Source: Bacteroidota bacterium | Lineage (GTDB): Bacteria; Bacteroidota; Bacteroidia; Flavobacteriales_F; PHOS-HE28 | Assembly: GCA_018267065.1 (NCBI GenBank) | Contig: JAFDZG010000074.1 | Location: 1-32,233, forward strand | DNA: 32,233 bases | Direction: 5' to 3' | Shown: positions 6,598 through 17,000 of the stretch, piece by piece | Numbering within the stretch: the stretch's first letter is position 1 | How the letters are laid out: the number at the start of each line of letters is the position of its first letter | Position numbers and translations under genes: made by a program | The notes under the pieces: model-generated | What the model saw: the letters and a program-made list of their open reading frames with translations, nothing else | Told to the model about the DNA's origin: nothing | The model's database searches: none

Positions 6598-8136
6598 ATG
6601 AAGCCAAGCAACGAGCTGTTCGACCTGATAAAATCGCTTACCAAATCGGAGAAGCGGTTTTTCAAATTGCATTCAGCGTTGCAGAGCGGGGAGAAGAACT
6701 ACTTGCGGATCTTTGATGCCATTGATCGCCAGCGGGAGTATGATGAGGAGGCGATCAAGAAACAGTTCGCGAAGGAGACCTTCATCCGGCATTTCCCGTC
6801 GGAGAAAAACCATTTGTACAAACTGGTGTTGAAGGCGCTGCGTGCCTACCACGCGGAATCCAGCATCAGCGGTGTGCTGAAGCAGCACATCAACAACATC
6901 GAGATCCTATACGGCAAGGCCTTGTTCGGCGAAGCGGACAAGATGCTGCAACGGGCCAAAAAGCTGGCCAAGGACCATGAGCGCTTCTATTATTGGTTTG
7001 AACTGCTGGGCCTGGAGAAGATGTTGATCGAGGAAGCCTACCAGACCGGCGACTTCACCAGCGACCTGAAGGCCTTGATCGCGGAGGAAGAGAAGGTGAT
7101 GGAGCGGCTCCAGAACCTCGCGGCCTACAATGTGCTCTACGCCAAGATCAATTACGTGTTCCGCAGCGGGGGCTATGTGCGCACGGACGAGGAGCACGCC
7201 ATTGTGGAGGAGATCAGCGGGCACCCGCTGATCAAGGGGAAGAACACCGCGCTGAGCAACCGGGCCAGCACCATTTGCCACTACACGCAAGGATTCTGCC
7301 ATTGGGCCAAGCGCGATTGGACCACCAGCTACACCAAGTTCGCCAGGGCGAAGGAGATCTTGGACAAGCACCCACTGCTCAAGAAAGACCTTCCCAAGCG
7401 ATATGTGCGGACGCTCTACTATTTGATCCAGTGCGAGATCGAACTGGGGGATCATGCACACGTGAAGGAGCACATTGCCACATTGAGGAAACTGCCGGCC
7501 GAACCGGGGTTCGGCGACCTGGACATCGAACTGCTCGTTTTCTGCAACAGCTACCTCACGGAACTGCGGCTGTATGATCGGGCAGGCATGTTCAAGCAAG
7601 GGGTGGCTTTGGAGGCGCCGATCATGGAAGGCATGGAGCGCCTGGGCGGGAAAATGCCGAAGGAGTTCGAGCTGGAGTTCTTCTTCCACCTTTCCACGGT
7701 GCAGTTCGGTGCCGGGAACACCAGCCGGTCACTGTACTGGTTGAACCGGGTGCTGAACGATCCGGAGCCGAACCTGCGGCAGGACATTTTCACCTACGCG
7801 CGGCTCTTCAACCTGGTGGTGCACTATGAATTGGGCAACTACGAGCTTTTGGAGTACATCGTGCGCAGCACGCAGCGGTTCCTCAGCAAGCGCCACCGTG
7901 CCTACGGTGTGGAAGCGGCCCTGATCGAGCACATCAAGAAACTGGCGCGTACCAGTTCCGAGGCCACCAGGCACCAACTTTTCTCCTCCCTTCGCGATAA
8001 GTTGGACGCGCTGATGAAGGATCCCAATGAGGGCACTGTGCTGAAGTATTTCGACATCCTGGCCTGGGTGCGTGCGAAACTGGACGGAACCACCTTTGCG
8101 GAGGCCGTGCAAGGTGCCTTCAAGCAGGAGGCCTGA
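6598..8136 (+). CDS. Uncharacterised 512-residue helical-repeat protein
   Basis: I do not recognise a functional family. The protein has no signal peptide or membrane helix and is rich in Lys, Glu, Leu and Ala. Amphipathic helices run from end to end, which suggests a cytoplasmic TPR-like alpha-solenoid. The N-terminus (EKRFFKLHSALQSGEKNYL) reads as a small helical bundle before the repeats. The gene stands alone on the plus strand: it is divergent from the M1 peptidase and convergent with the PorE-like gene, only 35 nt away. It has its own near-consensus promoter. A protein-protein scaffold role is inference from fold only. Confidence 0.85.
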   Translation: MKPSNELFDLIKSLTKSEKRFFKLHSALQSGEKNYLRIFDAIDRQREYDEEAIKKQFAKETFIRHFPSEKNHLYKLVLKALRAYHAESSISGVLKQHINNIEILYGKALFGEADKMLQRAKKLAKDHERFYYWFELLGLEKMLIEEAYQTGDFTSDLKALIAEEEKVMERLQNLAAYNVLYAKINYVFRSGGYVRTDEEHAIVEEISGHPLIKGKNTALSNRASTICHYTQGFCHWAKRDWTTSYTKFARAKEILDKHPLLKKDLPKRYVRTLYYLIQCEIELGDHAHVKEHIATLRKLPAEPGFGDLDIELLVFCNSYLTELRLYDRAGMFKQGVALEAPIMEGMERLGGKMPKEFELEFFFHLSTVQFGAGNTSRSLYWLNRVLNDPEPNLRQDIFTYARLFNLVVHYELGNYELLEYIVRSTQRFLSKRHRAYGVEAALIEHIKKLARTSSEATRHQLFSSLRDKLDALMKDPNEGTVLKYFDILAWVRAKLDGTTFAEAVQGAFKQEA

Positions 8137-8171
8137 GCCTCCGCCCCCCCCCGGCGGGGCCACTGAAAGGT

Positions 8172-10076
8172 TCAGCGCACAGCGGCCGCGGCATCACCCT
8201 TGGAGATCACCTTGAACTCCGTGCGGCGGTTGGCTTGGTATGCTTCCTCCGTGCATTTCACGCCGTTCACGCAACCATTCACGGGCTTCGTTTCGCCGTA
8301 GCCGCGTGCCACAAGGCGGTCCGCGGGCACGCCTTGCCGCACCAAGTAATCCACTGCGCTCTTTGCGCGTGCGTCGCTCAGCACCAGGTTGTAGGTGTCG
8401 CCCCCGCGGCTGTCGGTATGTGAACTGAGCTCGAACGTCAGGCTGGGATTGTCATTGAAAACGTGCACCAGCTTGTCCAATTCCTTCGCGGCATCAGGCC
8501 GGATGTCCCACTTGTCCAGATCATAGTAAATGTTCGGGGCAGTGATCGGCTTGCCCAGGACCAACGAATCAAGCTTCAGGTTTTCCTGCAGCGTGGTGCT
8601 TTTTGCGAGCCCGATCGTACTTGTGAACGTACTGCGCCGCATCATGCCGTTGTGTTCCGCGGTCAAGGTGTAGGCCGAATTGGGGTCCAGCTTGAACTTG
8701 AAACGGCCATGGGCGTCGGCGGTATCTTGCGTGTTCATCAGTTCGGCAAGGTTGTTCAGCGAGACAAATGCAAATGGAACGGGCGTGCCGTCGTCATTGG
8801 TGACGGTACCCTCCAAGGCGAATTCCGGCTCACGCACCTCCAGCGCATAGATGCGGTCCTGGCCTGAACGGGAGCTGCTGAGGAAGCCGTTGGACCCGGA
8901 ACGGTCAAGCCAGAGGCCGAAGTCATCGCGCGTGCTGTTCACCGGATAGCCCATGTTCTCCGGCTCGCTCCACGTGCCTCCTTGGCGGTGCGTTTCGAAG
9001 ATGTCCAAGCCTCCCATGTTGTTGTGGGCGGTGCTGGAGAAGTACAGCGCATCCCCCACCACGGAAGGGAACATCTCATCGCCAGGCGTATTGATCGTGG
9101 GGCCCGCGTTCACCGGCTTTCCCCATCCGGTGCCGTTGTCGGTGGAACACCAAATGTCCTTTCCCCCGAAACCGCCCGGCATGTCGCTGGTGAAGAAGAG
9201 CGTCTTTCCATCGGCGGAGAGTGCGGGCTGGCCCAAAGAGTAGTTGTCGCTGTTGTACCCGAATTCACGGATGTCGGCCCAATTGCCGCTGCTGTCCAGG
9301 ATGGCGCGGAACAGCTTCAGGTTGCTCACATTGTCCGCGCCTTTCCGCAGTTGCTTGCCTTTGTAGTAGTTGCTCCTGGTGAAGTAGAGCGTCTTTCCGT
9401 CAGCACTTACCGCGGCCGATCCTTCATGGTAGGGGCCGTTCACGGGTGTGCCGATCGCTTTTGGTATCCCGGCAGTACCATCAGTGGCAATGGCCACTTG
9501 GAACAGGTCCGCGTACGTCATTCCGCTCCAGGGGTCTGGACGGCCTTGTGCAACGCTGCTTTGGCCAACAAAGAGCAATCCATTTCCGTGGGGAACGGCG
9601 GAATATGCGGATGTGAAGCCCGGCATGTCCAACGGATGGACGGAATACTTGGAGCTGTCCTTGTAGAATGACCGATATCCTTGGCAGGCCCCGATCAGTT
9701 CGGGAATGCCCGTTCGCTCCGGTTGGTCCTTCAGCGCTTGTACCAACAGGGGTTCCGCATCGGCTGGCCGGCCGGTTGCCATGAGCAGTTTGCCGTAGTT
9801 GAATGCATCATCGCCGGTAAGCGGAGCGATCTGATGGGCGGCGGCATAATGGGCAACGGCCTCATCCACCTTGTTCTGCTTAAGCTCCGCAAGGGCATCC
9901 TGCACCAGCACGCTGCGTTCCTGTTGCTTGGTGAGCGCCATGTCAAAGTGGCGCTCCGCCTTTGCGTAGGCCATCAAGGCCATGGCTTGCCCGCCTTTCC
10001 GCACATGGTAGTTGGCGCAGGAGGCCAGCAACCCTGCCGCGCAAAGGACCGGAAGGACGTATTTGTGAACGCGCAT
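8172..10076 (-). CDS. PorE-like lipoprotein: TPR, PD40 propeller, regulatory-like and OmpA domains
   Basis: A 634-residue outer-membrane lipoprotein with the domain order of the T9SS component PorE. The lipobox LLASC gives lipidated Cys20. TPR-like helices occupy about 30-130. PD40/WD40-like beta-propeller blades cover about 160-415, with repeated SADGKTLYF and GGKDIW-type motifs. A carboxypeptidase-regulatory-like beta-sandwich follows (about 418-490), then an OmpA C-terminal domain (about 515-627). The OmpA part has the peptidoglycan-binding residues Asp555 (SSHTDSRG) and Arg570 (LSDARAK). The start codon overlaps the PorP/SprF stop by one base (TGATG), so the two are translationally coupled. 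In known systems PorE ties the T9SS to peptidoglycan. Here it is linked to one adhesin operon, so it may be a dedicated paralogue. A general PD40/OmpA protein is the alternative. Confidence 0.88.
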   Translation of the reverse strand: MRVHKYVLPVLCAAGLLASCANYHVRKGGQAMALMAYAKAERHFDMALTKQQERSVLVQDALAELKQNKVDEAVAHYAAAHQIAPLTGDDAFNYGKLLMATGRPADAEPLLVQALKDQPERTGIPELIGACQGYRSFYKDSSKYSVHPLDMPGFTSAYSAVPHGNGLLFVGQSSVAQGRPDPWSGMTYADLFQVAIATDGTAGIPKAIGTPVNGPYHEGSAAVSADGKTLYFTRSNYYKGKQLRKGADNVSNLKLFRAILDSSGNWADIREFGYNSDNYSLGQPALSADGKTLFFTSDMPGGFGGKDIWCSTDNGTGWGKPVNAGPTINTPGDEMFPSVVGDALYFSSTAHNNMGGLDIFETHRQGGTWSEPENMGYPVNSTRDDFGLWLDRSGSNGFLSSSRSGQDRIYALEVREPEFALEGTVTNDDGTPVPFAFVSLNNLAELMNTQDTADAHGRFKFKLDPNSAYTLTAEHNGMMRRSTFTSTIGLAKSTTLQENLKLDSLVLGKPITAPNIYYDLDKWDIRPDAAKELDKLVHVFNDNPSLTFELSSHTDSRGGDTYNLVLSDARAKSAVDYLVRQGVPADRLVARGYGETKPVNGCVNGVKCTEEAYQANRRTEFKVISKGDAAAAVR

Positions 10077-11008
10077 CAGAAGTATCGCGGGTTTTTGATC
10101 ATGATGGGCTCGCGGCCCAGGTCGATGCCCAGCATCACCTCATGCGAGCCGCCATTGTAATGGCGCAACTGTGAGGTGTTCATGTCGTAGGCGTAACCGG
10201 CCCGCAACAGGTGGCTGATCTGGAATTCCACCATGCCCACAACGCCATCGCCGGTGCGGTAACCTGCACCCAGCCAGAAGCGCTGCTTGAACAGCAGGTT
10301 CAGGTTTAAGTCCACTTCGGGCGGTGCCTGCGGCTGGAATTTCACCAGGACATTGGGCTTGAGGTCGAAATTTTCGTTCAGTTCCAGCACATGGCCGGCA
10401 TTGAGGTAGTAGTGCTGCGTGAAGTAGTGCTCCGGCGCTCCGGCCATGTCCGCGGTGAGCTGTCCATCCGCCGCGTAGATCGTGGGCACGGACAAGCCGA
10501 GGTAGGACCGTTCGTTGTTCCAGTAAATGCCGAAGCCGAACTTGCCGACGGCTGCATTTTGGATGTTGCCTTTGTACACGGCGTCCTGCGTATCCCAATA
10601 GACCAGGTCGCCCAGATTGGCCGTATACATGGATATGCCCGCCTTCAGGCCGAATGCCAGGTGGCTGGCCCGCCCCGTGCGTATTCGGTAGGCGTATTGG
10701 CCTGCCATCTCCATGTCACGGCTCACGCCGATCTGGTCATGGCTGAAGGTGAAGCCCACGCCCATTTTGCCTTCCATCAATGGTGCATCCACGCCGAGCA
10801 GGTTGGTGCGCGGTGCACCTTCCATGCCCACCCATTGGCTGCGGTGCAGCAGCGTTGCGCCGGCATACGGATGACTGCCGGCATAGGCCGGGTTCAGGAA
10901 CAGCCCGTTGAACATGTACTGGCTGATCATCAGCTCCTGCTGTGCCCGGGCCGAACGGGGGCTGCACAGCAAGGCAGCCGCGAGCAGCACGGGAATGAGC
11001 TTGCTCAT
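10076..11008 (-). CDS. PorP/SprF-family type IX secretion membrane protein
   Basis: A 310-residue outer-membrane beta-barrel protein of the PorP/SprF family. The signal peptide is about 1-22 (ending SARAQ). The family signature follows at once: QYMFNGLFLNPAYAGS, then HRSQWVGMEGAPRT. Alternating amphipathic strands run to the C-terminus. SprF-type proteins are needed for secretion or attachment of partner adhesins with type B sorting domains. This gene begins 13 nt after the adhesin stop and overlaps the PorE-like start, exactly the context of sprF next to sprB. The frame is open further upstream to 11287, but that stretch lies inside the adhesin gene. The ATG at 11008 is chosen because it starts the signal peptide. 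Confidence 0.93.
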   Translation of the reverse strand: MSKLIPVLLAAALLCSPRSARAQQELMISQYMFNGLFLNPAYAGSHPYAGATLLHRSQWVGMEGAPRTNLLGVDAPLMEGKMGVGFTFSHDQIGVSRDMEMAGQYAYRIRTGRASHLAFGLKAGISMYTANLGDLVYWDTQDAVYKGNIQNAAVGKFGFGIYWNNERSYLGLSVPTIYAADGQLTADMAGAPEHYFTQHYYLNAGHVLELNENFDLKPNVLVKFQPQAPPEVDLNLNLLFKQRFWLGAGYRTGDGVVGMVEFQISHLLRAGYAYDMNTSQLRHYNGGSHEVMLGIDLGREPIMIKNPRYF

Positions 11009-11021
11009 GCACTTGTTGGTA

Positions 11022-14000
11022 TTAGCGGCGCAGGTCCACATAGTGCTGCAGTGTTTGCGTGGCATCCAGGCGCAGGATGATGAAGTAGGTTCCGTCCGGC
11101 AGTTGCCGGCCTTGTTGGTTTTCGCCGCGCCAATCGTTGGAGTAGTGCAGTTGGTCATACACCACGTTGCCCCAGCGGTTGAACACGGTGAGCTGGTTGT
11201 CCGGGAACGCGTCGATGCCGTGCACCACGAACGCATCATTGTTGCCGTCCCCGTTTGGCGTGAAACCTGACGGCATGGCCAGTTCATCCGGTTGGGTCAG
11301 GATGATGGTGAGCGCAAGGGAACAGCCGTTGGCATCGGTGATGGTCACGGAATAGGTGCCTGCGGGCAGGCCGTACCGGCCGGGATCTGCGGCGCCATCG
11401 GCCCAAGCGTAGGCGTATGGCGGGGTCCCGCCGGAGATGTTGAGCTGGATGCTGCCGTCTTGCCCGCCCCAGCTGCTGATGTTGTTGCCGTTGGCGAAGT
11501 GGGAGATCGCGGTGTCAGCCGTGATCGCGCCCGGAGCCGTGATGGTGATCAGTGAATCCCAGGCGCAACCGTTGGCATCGGTAATGGTGACTTGCTCATC
11601 ACCTCCTGCAATGCTCATCAAGTCTTCACCGGTGCTGCCATTGCCCCATTGGAAGCTGAAGGGAGCCGTGCCGGTGAGCACCATGAGGTCAATTGCGCCA
11701 TCGGTGGAGGAATGGCACAGCGGATTTGTGATGCTGGCTTGTGCCGTTACGCCTGGCGTGCCGCCCACAGTGGCCGCCTCCACCACCGTGCAACCGTTGG
11801 CATCCGTTACCGTTGCCACATAGTTGCCCGGTGCCACATTGGTGAGGTCTTCCGCTGCGGTGCCATTGCTCCATGCAGTGGTGTATGGTGCGCTTCCTCC
11901 CGTGATGTCCGCATCAACGGAGCCGGTGGCCTGCCCGCAGTTGGCCGTGGTGGCTGTGAGCATGGTGGCAAGCGGGGCGGGCTCGGCCATGGTGATGCAG
12001 GGTTGTGCCGTGCAGCCGTTGGCATCCGTTACGGAGAGGCAGAAGGTGCCGGCGGCCAAGGAGTCGATCATGGCGCCCATGGCGGTGAAACCACCCGGTC
12101 CGCTCCATTGCAGGTTGTAGTTTGGAACTCCGCCCGAGACCAAGGCAGTAATGCTGCCATCGGCCATGCCGGAGCAGCTGATGTTGCTGCCGCCGGGGAA
12201 GGTTGCGGCATTGAACTGCACGGTGATGGCCGGCGGCGGCACGATGGTGATGCTTTGGTTGAAGGGGCACCCGTTGGCATCGGTAACAGTGATCGAATAG
12301 TTGCCGGCGCTCAAGCCGCTGATGCTGTCTTCCGCGGAAACAAATCCATCGGGTCCGGTCCATCCATAAGTGTAGCCGGGTGTGCCGCCGTGGGCCGTGA
12401 ATTGGATCGCGCCGTTCGCGGTGTCCGCGCAACTGGTTCCGTATCCATTGTATGCGGCCACGCTGAAGCTGGCGGTCAATGCACTGTCCGGTTCCGTCAA
12501 GGTGACCTGCATGGTGTTCACGCACTGGTTTGCATCGGTCACCACGAGTTCATACGTGCCTGCACCCAGGTTTGCAAGGTCCTCTGAGCTGTACATGGTG
12601 CTGTCCGGTCCGCGCCAGCTGAACACGTACGGTGCGCCGCCCCCGGTCACGGTTGCGTCGATGGCACCTGTTGCAGCGCCATGACAGGGAATGTTCACTT
12701 GCGTGATGGAGGTGGCCAATGCGTTGTCCGGTTCGATCAGGGTGATCGAGGTGTCCCGCATGCAGCCGTGGTCGTCGGTAATGACAACGGAATACGTTCC
12801 TGCCCTGAGGCCACTGAGCTGCGTGCTGTCCGCCAGGAACCCGCCCGGGCCGGTCCAAGCGATGTTGAGGGGTGCAAAGCCGCCATTCACGGTAAGTGCA
12901 ATGGTGCCGCTGCTGTCGCCGTGGCACGGGATGTTCACCGCGCCATAGTTGGAGACGTACAAGCTCAGGTTCATGGGCGAGGCGGCCACCACGGTGGCAT
13001 TGGCCGTGGTGATGCAGCCCAAGCTGCTGGTAACGGTCACGGCGTATGTACCGCTGGCAAGGCCGGTCATATCTTCATCCGTGGATGTGAATCCATCCGG
13101 ACCACTCCATGCAAAGGTGAAGGGTGCGGTGCCCCCGATCACGGAAAGATCGATGCTGCCGTTGTTGCTGAGGTCACATTCGTTGCTGGTAACCGCCAAT
13201 GAGGCTGCCAAGGCATCAGGTGCGGTGAGCGTGAAACTGCGGACAGCATTGCACCCGTTTGCATCGCTGATCGTTACCGCGTATGTGCCGGCGGAAAGGC
13301 TGGAAAGGTCTTCGGAAGAGGAGGCGAATCCGTTTGGTCCGCTCCAACTGTACTGGTAGGGCGCAAGACCACCGGCCACGGAGAGGTCAATCGTTCCGTC
13401 GTTGCCCGCGCATCCAACTTCATACCCGTTGTGGTTGGAGAGCACAACGGCGGAGGTGATCGGTAACGGGGCGGTCAACGTTATGGAAGCACTTGCGGAG
13501 CAGCCGAGTAGATCGGTGACTACTGCGCTGTACGCGCCGGGAGCCAGGTTTGCGAGTGAAGTCTGGTTGGAAGTGAATCCGCCGGGGCCGTTCCATGCGA
13601 CCAAATAGCCCGGGCTGCCGCCGGAGATTGCAAGCGAGATGGAGCCATCCGCCGATCCGGCGCATGAAACAGCATTACCTCCGCTGTATACGGACGTGGT
13701 GATGGTTGTGCCGATCGGGGAAGGCGCCACCAGCTCAGCCTGTGCGGCGAACGTGCAGCCATTGGCATCCGTGATGATCGCGGTGTAGAGCCCTTGGGCA
13801 AGGTTCGAAATGTCCTCGCTGGATGCTTGAAAACCATTGGGCCCCGTCCAGGCCACGCTATACGGCGGGGTGCCACCGCTGATGCCCAGGCCAATGCTTC
13901 CATCCGCGGAACTCGCACAGCTCAGGTTGGCTCCGTTGCCCATTACCTCCGGCGTCGCCGTTGCAGAGATCCCGGCGGGGCTGGTGAGCACGATGTTGCC

Positions 14001-17000
14001 TGTTGCGCCGCACCCGAGTGCATCGGTTACCGTGATGTTATAGGAGCCGGCTCCCAAGCCGCCCAGGTTCTGGCCAATGGCGGTGAAGCCGTTGGGCCCC
14101 GTCCATGACGCCGCATAGGGTGCCGTGCCACCCATGATGGATGCATCAATGGCGCCATTCTGCCCACCGTCGCATGCGGGCTGCGCAGTGGCGGTCAGTC
14201 CGATTGAAACCGGCGCGGGTGCAACCAACGTGAAGCTGGAGGAACCACTGCACCCGTTTGCGTCGTGCACCGTCAGGTGATATTCGCCTGCGGCCAATCC
14301 GGACAGGTCCAGGTTGATGGAAGTGAAACCGTTCGGGCCGGTCCAGTAGTACGTGTAAGAACCGGTGCCGCCGGCTACCGTGGCATCAATGGTGCCGTCG
14401 CTGGCCCCGGCGCAGCTCACATTGTAGCCGCCGCCCACGCTGCTTAGTTGGGCCGTGATGTTGAAGAGGCCCGGTTCATTCACGTTGAACGGCGCGGTCA
14501 GGCTGCATCCGTTGGCATCGGTGATGGCCACGGTATAGACGCCTGCAAAAAGGCCGTTGATGTCTTCCGTCGTGGCGGAGTATGCGGGGAAGCCGGTCCA
14601 CAGGAAACTGTAGGCACCGGTGCCCCCGGTTACGGTAAGGTCAATGGCCCCGTTGTTGGCACCTTGGCATGCTGCGGTGGAGATGCTTGCCGTGGCTTGG
14701 ACCGCGCTTGGCTCCGTGATCGAAACCGTGGTTGAAGCTGTGCAGCCATTGGCATCGGTAACAGATACGCTATAGGTGCCTGCGTATAGTGCGGTGAGGT
14801 CCTGCGTGCTGGCCGCGAATGCGTTCGGGCCTTGCCATTGGTACGTGCAGGTGCCGCTGCCGCCCGCAGTGGTGAGGTCCACGGAGCCGTTCAGGCCGCC
14901 AAAGCAAGTGGTGTTGGTGGCGCTTGCCGACAAGGTTAAAGGCGCTGGCGCGGTCAAGTTCCTGGTGAGGGTGGTGGAGCATCCGTTCAGGTCGGTGACC
15001 GTGGCCGTATAGGTGCCTGCCGCCAATCCGGTGATCTGCCAGGCACTGGAAGCGAATCCTCCGGGCCCGGTCCAGCTTACGTTGTAGGGAGGCGAACCAC
15101 CCGAAGGGGTGAGAACAAGGGAGCCATCCGTGGCACCGGCGCAACTGGTATTGCCGCCCCCGGCGTAGGTGGCCGCCACGGCATTCGCCAGCAGCGGGGT
15201 GGGTGCAATGAGCGTGGCGCTCGTGCTGATGGAACAGCCGTGCGCATCGGTTACCGTAAGGGAGTAGGTTCCGCTCGCCAGCCCGCTGAGGTCTGCCGTG
15301 GTAGCTGTAAAGCCGTTGGGGCCGATCCATGCAAAGGTGTAGGGCGGAGTTCCTCCATTGTAGGTGGTGGAGATGGAGCCGTCCGAAGCTCCGGCGCATG
15401 TAACATCATTGCCATTGTGGTTCTTGTTGGAAATGGCAAACACAGTGAGCGGCGTAGGAGCGGTCAGGTCGTAACTGGACAAGGCTGAGCAACCATTGGC
15501 ATCCGTGAGCACCAGGTGGTATGTGCCGCCTTGCAGATCGCTGATGTTCGCAACGCCCGCGGTGAATCCGTTGGGACCGGTCCATGAAAATTGGTACGGC
15601 GCAGTGCCGCCGGATGCGGATAGCTGGACCGCCCCGTCGGCGGAGTTGCTGCAGTTAGCGTTGGTGATAGTGGCATTGAAGGCAAACGTGCCGGGCTCGG
15701 ACACATCGAAGGGTTGGCTGAGGCTGCATCCATTGGCATCACTGATCACCACGGTGTATACACCGGCCGGGATCAGGTTCAAGTCCTGTGCACTTGCCGT
15801 GAAACCACCCGGCCCGCTCCATTGGTATGCGTATGGTGGTGCACCTCCGGCCGGGGTCAAGTTGATGGCACCTGTGCTCGCACCATGGCAAATGGCGGAT
15901 TGCACCACGGCGGTTGCGGAGATGGCGGCAGGCCCTGACAAGGTGACCATGGAGTCCATGGTGCAACCGTGCGCGTCGCCAATGGTGAGGTGGTAGCTGC
16001 CAGCACTTAAGCCAGTGGGGTCTTGCACCGGGGAGGAAGTGCCATTGCCGCTGAGCCAGGTATAGGCATAAGGGCCTGTGCCACCTGATACCGTAAGGTC
16101 GATGCTGCCGTCATTCGCACCGGGGCAGCTCACGTTGGCGCCGCCGGCATAAGTGGAGGCCGCGTAGGAAATGGCCAGCGGAATGACCGGGCCGCCAATG
16201 GCGACGGGCAGTTCGGTCGATTGCGGGCAACCGTTTGCGTCCGTGATCGTGGCGGTGTAGTTGCCGGGCGTCAAGCCATTCGCGGTGGCCCCGGTTTGAG
16301 CAGGCGAGGTGTTCCAAGTGATGTTGTAGTTGCCGCTTCCCCCGGAAACGATAATGGAAGCCGAACCATTGGCATTGCCGTAGCAGGTAACGGGCTGTTG
16401 AGAACCCACGATCGCGGTAATGGCTTGGCCTGGCTCAGTGATCACCACGCTGCGCGAGGCAGTGCATCCGGCCGCGTCCGTAACGGTTACCGTCCAGGTG
16501 CCAGCGGCCAAGCCGCTCACGGAAGGCCCCGGGGTGGCGGGTGCGGTGTTCCAGCTGTACGAATAGGGCGCTGTGCCGCCCGTGCCTTGAACCGCGGCTG
16601 CCCCGGTTTGGCCTCCATGGCAAGCCACGTTGGTGGTGGAGCCAAGGTTGATGGCGAGCGCCGCCGCCGGACCGCCTACGTTGAACGTGCCGGAGGTGGA
16701 GCACCCGTGTGCATCGGTAATGGAAACAATGTAGCTGCCTGCCGCAAGGCCTGTTGCCGTGGCGGCGTGCTGCACGGGTGAAGTGTTCCAGCTGTAGGAA
16801 TACGGTTCTGTACCGCCGGAAACCGACACGGTTGCCTGCCCGGTGGCGCTGCCGAAGCAGGTTGCCGGAGTGGTGCCGCCATTGGCTGCCACCAGGGGCG
16901 CAGGCTGCGTAAGTGTGATGGATTGCGTGGCCGAACAACCGTTGTCATCCGTGGTGGTGATCTGGTACTGGCCGGCAATCAGACCCGTCAAATTTGCTTG

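Noticed and set aside
6478..6672. Longer start for the M1 aminopeptidase at 6672
   Set aside because: The extension lacks signal-peptide character, and it overlaps the promoter and first codons of the divergent gene, while a normal signal peptide begins at 6477.
8143..8160. Run of nine C followed by GGCGGGG between convergent genes, possible terminator or phase-variable tract
   Set aside because: The stem is short and ambiguous and there is no T-run. The tract is outside both coding regions and any promoter, so neither role is well supported.
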